From Tillandsia leiboldiana (lineage: Eukaryota > Streptophyta > Magnoliopsida > Poales > Bromeliaceae): 64,000 nucleotides of DNA. A program made the position numbers and the translations under genes. The notes beneath the pieces are model-generated. The model was not told the DNA's origin. It searched no databases and saw only the letters and a list, made by a program, of their open reading frames with translations. This document shows, piece after piece, positions 47,090 to 60,183 of this stretch. Numbering within the stretch: position 1 is the stretch's first letter; the number at the start of each line of letters is the position of its first letter. The stretch lies in assembly GCA_029204045.2 (NCBI GenBank), contig CM055080.1, positions 6,818,054-6,882,053 on the forward strand, read 5' to 3'.

Positions 47090-49912
47090 TACTTTCCTGA
47101 ACACCACAATGAAACATTAATCCAAATCCAATAATTTGAACAAAAGCATTATTATAAGCCGAAACAAAGGTCCGTCCGTCGACCCAATCATGCGAAAGTT
47201 CATGAGGGATACTTCCTCTCACTCCTAACGTTATGTTGTCGGCTGCCCAACATATCATTAGTAAGTGAAAGATATCATTAGTAAGTGAAAGTCCATTTCT
47301 CTCAATCTGTCCCTAATATCCATTTTGGGAACATCCCGATACCAAATCATGACTCTCGCTCAAAGTCCACTCACACTCACGTGCCTAGTCACTAGGGTCT
47401 CACTAAGGTCTGCTAACTGCCTATAATCACTCCTAGGCTCTGATACCACTCTTATCTATCACGCTCTGAGATCACCAATTTGGTCGGTTCGGGCACGCCA
47501 ACAGACCCGCCAAATGAGCATGACCTCTCCTATACCTGAAAGGAATGGTAACCGTCTCGAAAAAATACAAAGTGTACAATAAGATAACTATACCAGAGTA
47601 ATCTACTAAACTGTAAACATTCAACTTTAAACAAATAGTTATAACAAGTTGAAAGTAAAGGGATGCAAGAGTGAACATCTCAATATATTATTTAATTATA
47701 TTTTTTCTTTCTTTTCTCACAAAATACAAGGTTCACTTAAATGCAAAAAATAAAGTACTGCTAGACCCTCTAGGTCTACTAAGCTGATGGGCTCTTGCCC
47801 ATGTCGAGTGCCTCACCGGTTGTACCTGGTCCTGAAAAATGATGGAAACCACAGGGTGTGAGAATTACGAATAGTTCCGAGTGGATTTATCCACCGAGAA
47901 ACATACTCTACACTTCTTGGTCCAATGAAAGCATTAGTAGTAAGATAATAGGGAAAGCAATAAATACTACACTAGCATGCAGATATAAAATCGCTACACC
48001 ACTAGTCATGCTCAATGTCATAATGCTACTAAGCCATGCCACACTAAGCTACTCTATTATACTCCGGCTACTATGCCGCTACTCAAGGGTCATACCTAAC
48101 TTGACCGTATTCGGCCACTTTGCATTTTTTTTTTTTTTTACTTTTAAACATTTCGGAAGCACCTCGTCCGATGGGCCTCTACCCTAGAAGTCACGCTCCA
48201 AATTGATGAGTCTCAAATCCGAAGGCGCCAATTGCATTTTACTTTATATTTAGACCTTTCGGAAGTACCTCGTCCGATGGCCCTCTGTCCTAGGAGTCAC
48301 GCTACCAATTGACGATTCTCAAATCCAAAGGTGTCATTTACATTATATTTTTATTTTTTAACCCTTTCGAAAGTATCTCGTCTGATGGGCTTCTGCCTTA
48401 GGAGCCGCTATACGCACTCACTTCCAATGACAGGTCTCAAATCCGAGAGTGCATTTGCATTCTCTTTTTACTTTTCCCCTTAGGGTCACGACATAAGCCT
48501 CATGGACATTATCTTGTTCTTTTAATTCTTGCTCACTTTTAATCCTTCCGGAAGTATCTTGACCGATGGGCCTCTTCCCTAGGAGTTATGCTCCCAATTG
48601 ACGAGTCTCAAATCTAAATGTGCATTTTACATTTCTTTTTCATATTTACCCTAAGTTAAGACTCTAGGGTTCCAAAGTGTCGAACGGTCATCAATCTTAT
48701 AACATACCACTCTAACCTAGAGTTCATTCACTCTATGTTGAGACTCTATCATTTTCCACCTTAGGTTTATCCCTAAATTCAATGCCAATCATTTTCAATC
48801 TAGATTTTCTCCTAGGTTTATGTCACACATGTCCAACCTACCACTAGATTTTGTTTACACATACCACCTAGGGCTAAAGCCTTGTTTACTCAATATCATG
48901 TCTTCTCTACACATCTACTCTTACTGTCATACTTCTAAATTAAAGAAAGCAAAGGAAAAGAGTTAAGATTACTATTTTCGGTGAAATCCTGCATATTTGT
49001 TGCACTTTTGCAAAAGAGATGACCTTGATCACTTGAACCTCCAAGAAAATTTCTAAAAATGGGATAGAAACCCATAAAAGATCATTTTATCTCTTTTAAA
49101 ATTCATAAAACTCAAAAATCCTAAAAACCATAATTTTTCTCTCATACCTTCTCAAGCTTCTAAGCAAAAAAGATAGAGAAAATTATTCTTTTCTTCTCCC
49201 AAAGTCTTCCTTGAGATCTTCTCCAACTTCTCCAAGCTATTTCGGAGATCAAACCCTAAGCAACAGGGATTCCAAGCTGTTGCTGCTCCTCCATTCCTTC
49301 CTCAACTTCTTTTTCTTCTTCTCTAAAAAGCTGCATAGAGAGAGAGAAAGAGAGAGAATGAGATATGTGAGGGAGAGAGAATGAAGGAGAGAGGGCATTG
49401 ATCAGGAGTTTGGTGGTTGTGATAGAAGGTGTGAAATGACCTATTTGCCCCCAAGAAAATTTCCTATTTACCACAAAACCATGTCAATCTTTGCGCATTT
49501 CGGGCGCCTGCGACCCTGTTCCGGGCTTCCGAAACATCGCGACTATAGTCCGCTGGCTCTCCAAGGCGCCCTCATATGCGCCCACTACTGTCAATCCGGG
49601 CGCCCGCAGGACACCCAAGGTGTTCGAAGGCCCGCGTGCACCAAAATCTAGCGCTCGGGTTGGGTGTCCGAAAGTACGGACAGGGCGCTCGCCCCAGCGC
49701 CCACTATTGTAGCGCCAAGCGCTTGCACCCTGTTTAGGATGCCTGAAAGTGCTCAAAACTCCAGCTTGAGTTCTTTTCGTCCGTTTTCCGACTTAATTTA
49801 GGTCCAAATGCACTTTGCTTCGAGCCAAACTTGTCTAACTCATTTTAATCATATTTTTAAACATATTCAATGTGACTTAGCCGCACTTTGCTACTTTATC
49901 TAAAACCGATGC
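47090..49912 (-). mobile_element. 5' leader, PBS and LTR of gypsy element 'Y'
   Basis: PBS (minus TGGTATCAGAGC, at 47448-47437) precedes gag. The LTR ends GAGCGTGATA at 47457 and extends upward to roughly 49912; its start is approximate. It contains the 'attctcacaccctgtgg' motif followed by tttttcag, degenerate repeats of a 'cctaggagtcacgct...cccaattgacga' type unit at about 48130-48640, and a GC-rich 5' part (49490-49740). Small ORFs here are not supported. Confidence 0.65.
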
Positions 49913-51140
49913 ACCATAGAGATCGTGAGGGAGAGCATGAGAGAGATCGAGAGGAGAGGTGGAGAGCCCACGACGCGATCCATGGAGTCGAGTGAGGGTG
50001 CACGTGTGTGTGATTTTCTTGCGCATCGACTTTGAGGTTGGTTTTGATTATTTTATTATTTATTTGGGATTTTTGACGTGAGATTTTTACAATAGATTTT
50101 ATATTGGAGAATTTCTTGGTGGATTTAGAATTTAGAGAGTTGTTTGGGTTTATTTTTAGGAGCAAAATTTTTGGGTTCTTATGTTGAGGATTTTGACTGT
50201 CGGACTGTTGTGTCGGTGTTGTTCGAAGTTTGGAGGTCGCGGTGAAGCGCGTCGTCATTCTTCCTTCCGCTTTTTTGTCAAAATTAGCGATTCGGGTGGG
50301 TTCCGTGTCGTCGAGAACGACATATTACCTTTTATATCTACTTAGTCGGTTGTAAGTTTATTTGATTGCTTATAGGTTGATTGATAGTAGTAGAAAAATG
50401 CATATGAATATTTGAGTGATATTTTATAATATTTGAACCGTATGGGTTGGGGATAGAATATATTATTATTTTATTATTAGGGAATTTATGTGGATTGTTT
50501 GATAGTATGGGATAGGCCTTATTTATAGTATGATTGGATTTTATTTTAATTACCAGGAGGATCCATGTTAATTAAACCAAGGGGTTAGTGTATTAGTGTG
50601 ATGTTTTTTAGCAGGAGGGGTGACCCAGATTGCTTTTCTATTTTGTGTGGTTGGTTAGATTGAGATGGGTGGTATCCAGATATTAATATATGTACTACGT
50701 CATCCGGATATGTGTGATACCCCATCTTAGCCTTGGTGAGTAGCGGATCGTTGGCGGGCCGTGGGATTGTATGTGTGCCTGTGGCACTGTAATTGAGCAG
50801 TTTGGTACTTCTATTTTTGGAAGTTTATGAGTTATGTCTTTGGGTTTTGTCTTTGAGTTGTTGGTAATCTGATAGGTCATCATTTTGATTATAACCTACA
50901 AGCCACATTGAGCTTTATTGGAGTTTACCGTTATAGGACTGGAGAAAGAGAGATGACGGGACCTTGTTGGCGGGCACGCCGGCGGTTGTGTAGCCCGGAT
51001 GGTAGAGGGAGGTAGGTAGGCGGACCATGGGATTGTATGTGTGCCTATGGCACTGTAATTGAGCAGTTTGGTACTTTTACCTTTGGAGGTTTATGAGTCA
51101 TGTTTTGAGATTTTGTCTTTGAGTTATTGGTAATAGAAAT
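49913..51140 (+). mobile_element. X-type gypsy LTR fragment
   Basis: Parallels the minus-strand X LTR: an 'acgacg(c)g' leader near 49970, 'tactacgtcat' near 50695, 'gccacattgagctttatt' near 50900. An internal duplication of about 120 bp occurs (about 50758-50880 and 51025-51140). Ends are undefined. Confidence 0.55.
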
Positions 51141-52208
51141 GTTGGCCTACTTCTACACCCGATATATGGTATAACCCGTTGAGTGTTTTAATGTAACATA
51201 GTAAAACATTCATATTGTCCTATGATAGAAATTTAACTTTAAAAAAGAAATTAATTTGATTCAACCATTTCTTTCTCAACTCACCAACTTGAATCATGCA
51301 TACGGAAGAGGGGTTAGGACCAAAATACAAAAAAAAAATGGAAAAATTTTATAGACCAATAGTAAAATTAATTCTAAAGATTAAAAATCTCATTGCAAAA
51401 AATAAAAAGTAGAGGACCAAGATAAAAGTATGTACAATTTACTTTTCGACAAGGATTAATTATACAGTTAGTCTCCCAGCCATTACATATTTTTATCAAT
51501 TTTTTTGAAAGAAAGATAGTATGCTAAACGAAGCGGATAGCATACTACATTTTTCTAAAAAAATTATAAAAGTATGTAATGGTTGGGAGACTAACTGTAC
51601 AATTAATCCTTGTCAAAAGATAAATGTTATATTTTAGATGTATATATTGCATCTCATCCATCTAAGAACGAAGAGCCACTCACTAGTTATATAATGTAAC
51701 TAGTGGGAAGAACTCATCTTTGGATATGTGTGATATTGGATCTACATTTACTTTTGTGTGTATCCTTAGTATTCGTTATCGTGCTTCGCTACTCTATTGA
51801 TCTCCAAGTTTTACCTAAAATTTTACTTTAATGCCATCCTTTTAATTTTTACAATGACTTTCTAAGTTTATTATTTGTTTCAATTAACTCGCTTCCATCA
51901 AAATAACTATTACTTTGAGCAAAAATTGCTACTCTTCCCTAGTCAGTAAATCTGTCCACAAATAAAAAAGGAAAATGGCACGTTATGTGTCCTCTCACAG
52001 ACATAATAGTGTCAAGTTTAGAATTATTTATTTGACATGTGACATGAGATTTTCCTCTCTATAGTCGAGTAAACTAATTTTTTTATAAATATTTTTTAGA
52101 TAAAAATCCATAGGTACTTTCATTGATCCGTAAATAAAAGTTTACTGAAGAAAAATTACAATAGGATAAAGTAAATCGTTGACTGAAAACACGGTATAGA
52201 GAGGTGTT
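51141..52208. other. Intergenic DNA with one MITE
   Basis: No gene seen. A foldback element lies at 51443-51618. The last five bases (GTGTT) are the copia target duplication. Confidence 0.6.
51443..51618. mobile_element. Foldback MITE, family unassigned
   Basis: 176 bp with inverted repeats of about 55 bp (ends TTTTCGACAAGG / CCTTGTCAAAA; inner tagtctcccagccattacat matches its complement with few mismatches). A second small palindrome (agtatgct..agcatact) sits in the loop. No clear target duplication. Confidence 0.65.
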
Positions 52209-52775
52209 TGACGGGGGACCGACCGTGGGGTTACCGAGCACATCTCAACCCACACAGCACACGAGCGCAGCGGAAACAGAATCTTTCGTAGATGAAAGTA
52301 GGCGAAAACGATTGTAAAAAACAATCACGAGAATAACTAAAGAAATAAAACAAATAAGGAAATGCAAGGACACAAGAATTACGTGGTTCGGTCAACAATG
52401 TGTCAACCTACGTCCACGGGCAAGACCACCTCAATGCGTTATTCGATTAATCCACGACACAAAAGTACAAGGAGTAAAATTGGATTATAAGAAACTCTCT
52501 CACGGAGGCTCTCCACGTTTTTCCTCTCAATTAGGATTTTTCAATGAAGCTCTAAAAAATAAAAGATGAATCGCAAGAGTTAATGTAACTCTAAAAACCT
52601 AATTCTAATAGGAAACTATCTCCACCGTCCATCCGAGTTTTTAAATCATTTCTAGTCGTCGTCCATATCCTCTTAAGAATTATCTTTAAGATATTCCTAA
52701 ATCATCCCTAATCTTTAGGAACAAGATTGGATCAAATCCATATGGACTCGAAACATGATTTTACATAATCCAACA
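52209..52775 (-). repeat. 3' LTR of the copia element
   Basis: TGTTGGATTATGTAAAATC at 52775 downward, ending GTCA at 52209. Contains 'cacgtaattcttgtgtcctt', a U5-like copia motif. Confidence 0.9.
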
Positions 52776-52849
52776 ATTCTCCCACTTAAAAACATGTGCC
52801 GAATTTCATAAAACACAAAATTGAAGATCTTGCCAAATTCCCACTCTCC

Positions 52850-55800
52850 TCATGTAGCTCCAAGACCGAGAGAAGTCATACTCCAATTGAACTTCTCTCG
52901 AGTCGCCGGTTTCGTTAAAATATCCACTGGATTCGCATCTGTGTGAATTTTCAACAATGAGATAAAACCCTCATCCACCACATCTCTCACGAAGTGATAA
53001 CGAATATCAATGTGTTTCGTCTGAGAGTGAAACACCGGATTCTTCGCCAAGTGTATTGCACTTTGACTATCACAATTCACTCCCACCACATCTTGTTTCA
53101 CTTTTAATTCTCCTAAAAGTCTTTTTAGCCAGATAGCCTCCTTACAAGCATGTGTCATTGCTATGTACTCCGCCTCCGTCGTCGACAAAGCGACTATCGA
53201 CTGAAGCTTCGACTCCCAGCTAATAACACCACCGCCCATGGAGAAAACACAACCCGTGGTAGACTTTCTTCTATCTTTATCTCCTACGAAATCTGCATCC
53301 ACATATCTGACGCACTCCAAACCCGCAGAACCATAACAGAGTGAGAAATCCGCAGTACCTCTCAAATATCTGAGAATCCACTTCACTGCATTTCAATGTT
53401 CACAACCTGGATTCGCCATATACCGACTCACTGCTCCCACTGCTTGAGCAATGTCGGGTCTCGTGCACACCATGGTAAACATAAGGCTCCCTACTGCCGA
53501 TGAATATGGTACCCGAGCCATGTCGGTCCTTTCTGCTTCCGTACCCGGTGATTGCTCGGTCGACAATTTTAAATGAATAGGAAACGGGGTAGAAACTAGC
53601 TTTGCGTTCTGCAAGTTGAAGCGCCACAGAACCTTCTCCACATAACTCTTCTGTGAAAGCCAAACTTTCCTATCTTTCTCTCCCATAGTACCTTCATCCC
53701 GAGTATTTGATTCACGGTTCCTAAGTCCTTCATATCGAACTCACCGGCTAACTGAGTTTTCAAGATAGATATCCGACCTTTGTTATTTCCGGCGACCACC
53801 ATGTCGTCGACATATAATAACAAAATACAGAAGCTCCTATCATTATAATAGCAGAAATATGCACAATGATCTGCTTCAAGCCTATCAAAACCCAAACTTA
53901 TAATGAAGGAATCAAATCGCTTGTACCAACACCTTGGCGCCTGTTTCAAGCCGTACAACAATTTGTTCAACCGACAAACCAAATACTCCTTGCCTTTTTC
54001 GACAAAGCCTTCCGGTTGCGAGATATATATCTCCTCCTCCAGGTCACAATGCAAGAATGTTGTTTTTACATCCATCTGCTCGAGCTTCAAATCCATGACC
54101 GCTGCGATCGCCAAAACAACCCGAATAGTGGTAAGACGAACCACCGGTGAGAAGATCTCATCGAAATCGATTCCCGGCTTCTGAGCATATCCCTTCACCA
54201 CCAATCTTGCCTTGAACCTCTCCACATTCCCATCTGTATCCCTTTTCACCTTAAACACCCACCGACATCCAATCGCGTTCCTTTCCTTCGGCAAATCAAC
54301 AAGTTCCCAAGTCTTGTTCTTCCGAATTGACTCCATCTCCTCCTCCATCGCGCATTGCCACTTCCCAGCGTCAGTCAACTCACAAGCCTCCTTATACGAA
54401 GTCGGTTCATCTTCTTCCGCTAAAGCAACATATGCACTAACATGGTTTGCAGAAGGAATAAATGAAGTAATATATTCATTATACCTCGCAGGAGGTCTAA
54501 TAACTCTACTAGGACGCCCGGAATCCGCTGGCGACTCTACCGGTGAATTTGTATCTTCGGATGATTGCGGAGATTCCAAGTTAGGTTCATCATCAACCAC
54601 TTCATCATCCTGTTGTGCTTGCTCAACTTGCACCTCATCGCACGCTTCAAATAGCTCAATTGGAATCATAGCATCATCATCTTGCTTTTCCTTGGTGCCT
54701 TGAAAGGACCCTTTATTGAAGATAACGTCACGACTTATGACTATTTTGTAGTTAGTAGGGTCCCACAATCGATACCCCTTAACACCTTTTGCATAGCCAA
54801 GAAATATACACCTCCGAGAGTTCTTATCTAATTTTGACATTTTCTCCTTCGGTATCCACGCATAAGCATCACATCCAAAGACACGAAGATAGGAGTAATC
54901 AACGGACTTGCCGCTCCAGACTTCTTCAGGAATTTCCAAACCAAGTGATTTTGTCGGCGCTCGATTAATCAAATAACAAGCCGTGCTCACGGCTTCCGCC
55001 CAAAATCTCTTGTCGAGTTTTGAAGTACTCAACATGCTACGGGCCCTCTCCATGAGTGTTCTATTTAACCTCTCCGCTACACCGTTTTGTTGCGGTGTAC
55101 CGGGTACCGTGAGATGCCTCTTAATTCCATGCTCAATACAAAACTCATCAAATTCTCTTGAACAATACTCCCTTCCGTTATCAAAACGTAGGCACTTAAT
55201 TTTTAAATCCTTTACATTCTCCACAAGAGTTTTGACCTTCTTAAAAGTCTCAAACACATCGGACTTTCGCTTTAGAATATACACCCAAGCCTTCCGAGAA
55301 TAATCATCAATAAAGGAAACAAAGTAAGAACATCTGCCCAACGAAGTATCGGGCGACTCCCAAGTATCCGAATGAATCAACTCGAGATGCTTCTTACTTC
55401 TTTGATGTGATAGAGAAAAAGACAACCTTCGTTGCTTCCCGTAGATGCAATCTTCACAAAAATCTAATGGCGCGGACTTGTAACCTGAAAGAAGTTCACG
55501 GTTGGATAATACCTGCAATCCGCGCTCACTCATGTGTCCTAAATGGCGATGCCACACCGTTGAAGACTCCACCTTTGCGCTTGCAACAACCGCTTCTCTC
55601 ACTTGAGTCTCGCCCACTAATCTATAAAGGCCACCTACTTGCTCTCCTTTCATCAACACCAAATAACCTTAACATACCTTCAAGTGATCTTTCTCGCCGA
55701 TGAATTTAAACCCTTGTTTGCAAAATTTTCCAAGTGATAGAAAACTTTTTCGAAGTGCAGGAACATGTCGAACATTAGAAACTGTCCGAATAACACCATC

Positions 55801-56816
55801 AAACATCTTGATCCGAACGTCTCCCACTCCAACCACCGGACATGCCGTGTTGTCACCCAAATAGATAACTCCACAATCCCGTGATTTATAAGAATGAAAC
55901 CACTCCCTATAGGGAGTCATGTGGAATGACGCCTCCGAATCCAAGATCCAATGATAAATAAGCTCGGATCTATCCAATGCGACTAACGCATCTCCGTCTT
56001 CTGAACTAGCCGACTTAGCATCCGTTTCGGCTATATTACCTTGAAAATTATTTGAATCGGATTTACCATCAACTCCTTTAACCCGACAATCTTTTTTCAC
56101 GTGCCCCAACTTTCCACAATTCCAGCACTTTACTTTCTTTTTGCCCTTGAATTTTGATCTCGACTTTCCTCGATCACCATACTCCCTCTCGAAAGGTCTT
56201 CCCCGTGCTATCATAGCCTCCCCCGAAGAACTTCCTGGGCTAGACTTCCGCCTCATCTCCTCGGTAAGTAATGATGCAACAACCGACTCCATCTTAAGGG
56301 TTTCAATATAACTCAAGTTCATAATCAAATTATCCCAAGTTTCCGGCATCGAGCAAAGTAAAATACTTGCCTTTTCTTCTTCATCAATTCTCACGTCTAG
56401 GGCAGCGAGTTTGCTCACGATAGAGTTGAATGTACTTAGATGTTCTTGTACCGGTGCCCCGTCCTTCATCTTTAGATTGTACAATTGTCGCCTTAAGAAA
56501 ATTTTGTTCACCAATGACTTTCTTTCATAGAGATTTTTTTTAATTTATCCCAAATCCCTTTTGCGGTAGTCTCGGTCTCCACATTGAATAACACCGAATC
56601 ATCCAGTGCCAAATATAGGTTTGCCAAAGCCATCTTGTCCTTCTCTTCAAATTGTTTATCAGTCATCCCTTCCAGCTTATTCTCTATTCCTTGCCGGGCG
56701 ATCTCACAAGCATCTTTAATCAAAATTGCTTGCATCTTTAGTTTCCACAACGCAAAGTTCGCTCCATCAAATCGAGAAATCCCATACTTTGTCACTGAAA
56801 TTTTTCCCGCCATCAT
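52850..56816 (-). pseudogene. Copia gag-pol polyprotein, broken in several places
   Basis: Order: gag N-terminus (56816-56508), gag C-terminus with knuckle CWNCGKLGHVKKDC and protease (56514-55669), integrase with WHRHLGH zinc region and RT with YVDD (55662-53596), RT end (53686-53393), RNase H with ALSTTEAEY (53386-52850). Breaks: frameshift at an eight-T run on the plus strand (about 56533-56540), a stop between 55669 and 55662, a frameshift near 53690, and a stop at 53393 where Trp is usual. The protease active-site motif reads DSE instead of DSG. Integrase and most of RT are one intact 688-codon frame. Copia order (integrase before RT) and the sequence fit Tork/Tnt1-like. Confidence 0.92.
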
Positions 56817-56863
56817 TTCACCGTCAACGAACTACGAATATAACCAAACGCTCCGATACCAAT

Positions 56864-57434
56864 TGAAGGGGGACCGACCGTGGGGTTACCGAGCACACCT
56901 CAACCCACACAGCACACGAGCGCAGCGGAAACAGAATCTTTCGTAGATGAAAGTAGACGAAAACAATTGTAGAAAACAATCACGAGAATAACTAAAGAAA
57001 TAAAACAAATAAGGGAATACAAGGACACAAGAATTACGTGGTTCGGCCAACAATATGTCAACCTACGTCCACGGGCAAGACCACCTCAATGCGTTATTCG
57101 ATTAATCCACGACACAAAAGTACAATGAGTAAAATTAGATTATAAGAAACTCTCTCACGGAGGCTCTCCACGTTTTTTCTCTCAATTAGGATTTTTCAAT
57201 GAAGCTCTAAAAAATAAAAGATGAATCGCAAGAGTTAATATAACTCTAAAAACCTAATTCTAATAGGAAACGATCTCCACCGTCCATCCGAGTTTTTAAA
57301 TCACTTCTAGTCGTCGTCCATATCCTCTTAAGAATTATCTTTAAGATATTCCTAAATCATTCCTAATCTTTAGGAATTGATAAGATTGGATCAAATCCAT
57401 ATGGACTCGAAACATGATTTTATATAATCCAACA
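56864..57434 (-). repeat. 5' LTR of the copia element
   Basis: 571 bp, pairs with 52209-52775. It is followed inward by the PBS. Confidence 0.9.
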
Positions 57435-57439
57435 GTGTT

Positions 57440-57914
57440 CTCAAAGATTGGCGGAAAACTTTCAGTGCAAGCATAATCGACTAGCACAAATAGAGAGTGA
57501 AGAAAACAATTGGTCCAGAAGTATATCGATCAATTGACCAAACGAAGAGAGGCACAATCAAATAGCGTAGGCAACCGACGACTACACAGCATCGACGGCA
57601 GGGGCGGAGAAGACGGTGATGGCGCAGTGCTGAAGCAGAGACAAGTCACAATGTGAGATGCCGAGGGAACCTCCGCACCGGCCACCAAAGTTGGAGCGGA
57701 ACAAAATTCCACACCTCTATAGAAGCAAAACATATGGCTCCATAGTCCGAAATTCGGTCGAAAAACCGACCGAAGATAGGAGGACTGTGGAAGGGAAGAG
57801 AGGGAGAGGGAGAAAGAGAAAGGGAATGACGGTATGGCCTAGTAAACTTGGATTAGAGCAATTTGGTAATTTTTGATCCTGGTGTAATATATCAAAGATT
57901 AAACATCAAAGTAA
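57440..57914. other. Unassigned
   Basis: Moderately GC-rich with small ORFs on both strands (57530-57733 minus, 57658-57876 plus), none with recognisable domains. It may be host gene debris into which the copia element inserted. Confidence 0.4.
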
Positions 57915-59252
57915 TGTGATGCTCCAATTTTTTAGGAGGTAATCTATTCTAGAACTATTCTAATTATAGTACGCTTAATCCTTTTAATTTGTTGAGTCTA
58001 ACTATCGTTCAAAATACTGTAGCTGAGTTAAGAGGCTTAATTTTTTCTCGCTATCCTTAATCGATTTTATAGGAAGTCGCGCTCCATCCACAACTGTCTT
58101 AGTCGAGACTCATCGCGCTCCATCCACAATGGTCTTAGTCGAGACTCGTCTTATATTTATTAACTTTTAGACTAACTGTGACGCCCTACTTCCTAAAGGG
58201 CCGGTTTGGTAACGGGTTAAGGCAGAACTAACTAATTCAGGGATAAGTATAAAGTACGGAACTAGTATAAAAAAGCGTTTGGGATGGTTCCAGCGATAAG
58301 AGATTTTATGTTTGGTATGAGAATGGGGAATAAGAAGAATAAAGAGGTTAGGTTGGGATAATTTATCTTTTTGCCCTCAAAATTTAATATGTGATAAAAG
58401 TTGTTAAAATCTAATTAGTTCGTTTTAATTAATAGATTAAAGCTTTAAAAAGATTAAGATAAAATCAAAATCATAATCAAATTATATTTTTTAAAAATAA
58501 TATTTAATTTAACATTTTATTTTCTCAAATTAAATTTTAAATTTTAAATATAAAATTTCAACATTTAAATTTTAAAATTTAAAATTTTATAATATTAATT
58601 TTAAATTATAAATTTTAAACATAAATTTTTTTAATTTTCAAATAATAACTTTTACTTTCTTCGTTTTAATTAATGGATTAAAGCCTTACAAAAATTAAGA
58701 TAAAATTAAAATCAAAATCAAAATCAAAATCAAAATCAAATTTCAAATTATATTTTATGAAAATAATATTTAATTTAACATTTTATTTGTTTAAATTAAA
58801 GTTAAAATTTTGAATATAAAATTTCAAAATTTAAAGCCTTACAAAAATTATGATAAAATCAAAATCAAAATAAAATTTCTAAAATTTTGAAAATAATATT
58901 TAATTTAACATCCAATTAAATTAAAAAGAGAGAGAGGAGAGAGAGGGATTTGTTATGATGAGAGTGTATTGGGAAGAAGAAAAAGAGAGAGAGGAGAGAG
59001 AGGGATTTGTGATGATGAGAGTGTATTGGGAAGAGAGAAAGGATGGGAGGAGGGTAGTTTGGTAAAAAAAAAAATTATAAAATAATGGGTAAGAACTGTT
59101 GTTCCAGCTTATTCTGTTTGTACTGAAACTACTGTACCGAATAATTCCTGGTGCGTTTGGTAGAATAAGAAAAATATCCCCTTATTCCTTATTCTAGCCC
59201 CATTCCAAACAGGGCCAAAGAGTATTCTATTCTAGAACTATTAATCCTCTTA
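57915..59252 (-). mobile_element. Decayed Cassandra, second LTR interrupted
   Basis: The first LTR from 57915 (tgtgatgctcc, diverged 5S-like part ggaggtaatctattctagaac) is degraded. A shortened interior follows with a duplicated 'cgcgctccatccacaa'. The second LTR starts at 58177 (TGTGACGCCCTAC), is broken by a MITE, resumes at 59217 (agtattctattctagaacta), and is broken again at 59253 by the Harbinger element. Confidence 0.7.
58198..59216. mobile_element. MITE-like element with GGGCC..TTTGG ends
   Basis: 1019 bp, ends GGGCCGGTTTGGTAACGGG and (complement) GGCCCTGTTTGGAATGGGG, flanked by AAA on both sides. TIRs resemble PIF/Harbinger (Tourist-like) elements, although that group usually duplicates TAA/TTA. 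The interior is AT-rich with a doubled gagagaggagagagagg segment (about 58928 and 58988). No transposase. Confidence 0.6.
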
Positions 59253-59689
59253 GGCTTCGTTTGGTTCGGGTTTAGCCGGGTTTTAGTTATAACGGGGATA
59301 GGTATAAATTGTGGTTTAAGTTGGAACTAGAGTAAATTTGCGTTTGGTTCGGTTTAAGAGTAATACCGGGTTTAAGAGAAATTGTGTTTGGTAAATTAAA
59401 AAGGAATAAGAAGAATAAGACGAATAAGAGAAATTTGTGTTTGGTTGTGAATAGCGGAATAAGAAGAATTGAAGGATTAAATATTTTTATTTACTAATTT
59501 ACTCTTTATAATATTAATAAATATTAAAAGAATTAAATATTTTATTTCTTTTTTAAATATTTTATATATTTTTATAAAATTATATAAAATTAACAATTTA
59601 ATTTTATATATTTTTAAAATGAAAAAAAATTAATAAAATTTGCAAACCCATTTATCTCAAACAAGATGGCACAATTATATGAACCAAAA

Positions 59690-60155
59690 TCCATTTATCT
59701 CCTACAAGCTTGACACATTCCTCTCAATCAAGATAACAATATTAGTACAAGCAGCACACATACCTCTCAAACAAGACGGCTACAATTAGTACAAGCAGCA
59801 CACATACCTCACAAACAAGATGACTATATTAATACAAGCAGCACACATAGCTCCCAAACAAGACGGCACAATTAGTACAAGCAGCACACATACCTCTCAA
59901 ACAATATGACAATATTAATACAAGCAGCACACATACCTCTCAAACAAGACGGCTACAATTAGTACAAGCAGCACACATAGCTCCCAAACAAGATGGCACA
60001 ATTACTACAAGCAGCACACATACCTCTCAAACAACATGACTATATTAATACATGCAGCACACATAGCTCCCAAACAAGACGGCACAATTACTACAAGCAG
60101 CACACATACCTCTCAAACAAGATGACAATATTAATACAAGCAGCACACTCCATAA
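59690..60155. repeat. Left subterminal tandem array, about 43-bp unit
   Basis: About ten copies of a unit containing tacaagcagcacacatacct and ctcaaacaaga(t/c)g. The same unit appears in opposite orientation on the right (63400-63490 and 63800-63890). Confidence 0.85.
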
Positions 60156-60183
60156 TTTTTGTATAATACAATCCTTAATTTTC

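Larger units (their letters stand above)
52209..57434 (-). mobile_element. Tork-like Ty1/copia element, complete structure
   Basis: 5226 bp, LTRs 52209-52775 (3', 567 bp) and 56864-57434 (5', 571 bp), target duplication GTGTT (52204-52208 and 57435-57439). LTRs begin TGTTGGATTAT and end CCCCC(G/T)TCA on the minus strand. PBS attggtatcggagc (complement about 56849-56863), purine tract aagtgggagaat before the 3' LTR. The first 200 bp compared by eye differ at about eight positions, so it is older than the Tekay-like insertion. Confidence 0.93.

Noticed and set aside
53866..54703. Plus-strand ORFs of 94-163 codons
   Set aside because: Antisense shadows of the copia integrase/RT frame.
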